Assembly (NCBI GenBank): GCA_009774615.1 | Contig: VSOC01000168.1 | Span: 1-7,094, forward strand | Direction of reading: 5' to 3' | Length of the DNA: 7,094 nt | Source of the DNA: Lachnospiraceae bacterium | GTDB lineage: Bacteria; Bacillota; Clostridia; Lachnospirales; Lachnospiraceae | Part shown: piece after piece, positions 6,532 to 7,094 of the stretch | Layout: every line of letters starts with the position of its first letter | Position numbering within the stretch: the stretch's first letter is position 1 | Notes under the pieces: model-generated | Told to the model about the DNA's origin: nothing | Seen by the model: only the letters and a program-made list of their open reading frames with translations | The model's database searches: none | Translations under genes and position numbers: made by a program

Positions 6532-7011
6532 TTATAACGGCTTCCAGGCTTTCCGATTTGCTTCCTGAAGCTTATGGTCGAAAGCCCGCATACTGGAATA
6601 CACACATGATTTATAATAATGTAAGTTCTCTTTCATAGCGCTAATCACAGACACCATTTCATTTGATGTCAATGACATTTTATATTCTCTGGCATCTGAA
6701 ATTTCTTTTTCTACAGACCGAATCTTCTCCAGTCCACTTCTTGGATCTTTATCTATTAGTCCGTATCGATTCCTGATATCTACCTGATATGGATATGTGT
6801 TAAATGGTATAAATTTGATCTGGATCTTATAGCACTTGGTTAATACACGCCCGTCTGACAGTGTCTTTGTATCCTTACGGAATGTCTTTTCTGCAGGATT
6901 ATAAAGCAACACTTCGCAGACATTATCTTCCTGAAAAGAAGGCTCGCATAAAGCGTTCTCGTCCATAACTCCCAGTTCATAGTACTCAATGGCGTTTCTG
7001 ATAGCACCCAT
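6532..7011 (-). CDS. Hypothetical protein, 159 residues
   Basis: I do not recognise this protein. It is intact from ATG at 7011 to the stop at 6532. A GTG codon at 7014 could also serve as start and adds one residue. The first 85 residues look mixed alpha/beta, with a strand-rich stretch KCYKIQIKFIPFNTYPYQVD near residues 59-78. From about 90 to the end it is helical and charged (LEKIRSVEKEISDAREYK, later MKENLHYYKS and FDHKLQEANRKAW). No membrane segment, signal peptide or catalytic motif is visible. There is no good ribosome site before the ATG. The ATG instead shares a base with the TGA of a frame entering from the right edge, which points to translational coupling. Its position upstream of the excisionase-like and integrase genes suggests it belongs to the mobile element. 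Confidence 0.65.
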   Translation of the reverse strand: MGAIRNAIEYYELGVMDENALCEPSFQEDNVCEVLLYNPAEKTFRKDTKTLSDGRVLTKCYKIQIKFIPFNTYPYQVDIRNRYGLIDKDPRSGLEKIRSVEKEISDAREYKMSLTSNEMVSVISAMKENLHYYKSCVYSSMRAFDHKLQEANRKAWKPL

Positions 7012-7094
7012 CACTTTCTAGTACAATGTTTCTTTGATAACCATATACTTTTTTCTTCCATTTTTTTATAAAATATGCAATAATATCTTAACAG
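7011..7094 (-). CDS. Possible 3' end of an upstream gene (partial)
   Basis: A frame enters from the right edge and ends at a TGA at 7011-7013, overlapping the next ATG by one base. The visible 27 codons end in MEEKSIWLSKKHCTRK. The overlap and the missing ribosome site of the next gene favour a real coding end, but the stretch is short and very AT-rich, and could equally be a non-coding leader. No function can be assigned. Confidence 0.3.
   Translation of the reverse strand: MLRYYCIFYKKMEEKSIWLSKKHCTRK

Noticed and set aside
1..7094. Search by eye for CRISPR repeats, tRNA or rRNA genes and insertion-sequence ends
   Set aside because: I found no regularly spaced repeats, cloverleaf-like stretch or transposase frame.

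Overview
The window looks like part of an accessory or mobile region in a low-GC Gram-positive genome, most likely a gut clostridium of the Lachnospiraceae type. The reasons are AT-rich spacers, strong AGGAG-type ribosome sites, a Tn916/Tn1549-type integrase with its small excisionase-like partner, and a primase-helicase of the TOTE family, which is common in Firmicutes. This taxonomic guess is inference. Every gene I can support reads on the minus strand, so transcription runs from high to low coordinates.

Right part (about 7094 to 4865): the tail of an unknown reading frame runs off the right edge. It overlaps by one base a hypothetical protein of 159 residues (6532-7011). A 59-residue excisionase-like helix-turn-helix protein (6182-6361) follows, then a leader with an 8-bp inverted repeat, then a 409-residue tyrosine recombinase (4865-6094) with all catalytic residues. 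In Tn916-like elements int lies last before an element end, so the body of the element probably lies to the right of this window. Its end would then fall in the 391-base gap at 4474-4864, which holds a short AT palindrome just past int.

Middle (4593 to 1344): a good sigma-70 promoter, flanked by an 8-bp inverted repeat, drives a 987-residue protein. It joins an N-terminal coiled coil, a four-cysteine zinc site, an archaeo-eukaryotic primase (AEP) domain, an SF2 helicase and a C-terminal phospholipase-D-like module whose HxK motif is ruined. A 49-residue, extremely basic protein follows 16 bases downstream with its own ribosome site.

Left part (1325 to 1): a YefM/Phd-type antitoxin keeps a near-consensus promoter and a palindromic operator-like site. 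The YoeB-type toxin that should follow survives only as a fragment with a lost N-terminal half, a frameshift, a lost catalytic arginine and an in-frame stop. Immediately downstream is a TIR-domain gene, cut by the window edge, with the conserved catalytic glutamate. Together the TOTE primase-helicase, the decayed toxin-antitoxin pair and the TIR protein suggest a defence or conflict island beside an integrative element. Base composition changes along the window: the TIR gene is about 30% GC in sampled lines, the large primase-helicase up to 50-57% in some lines, and the integrase near 38%. This suggests assembly from parts of different origin.
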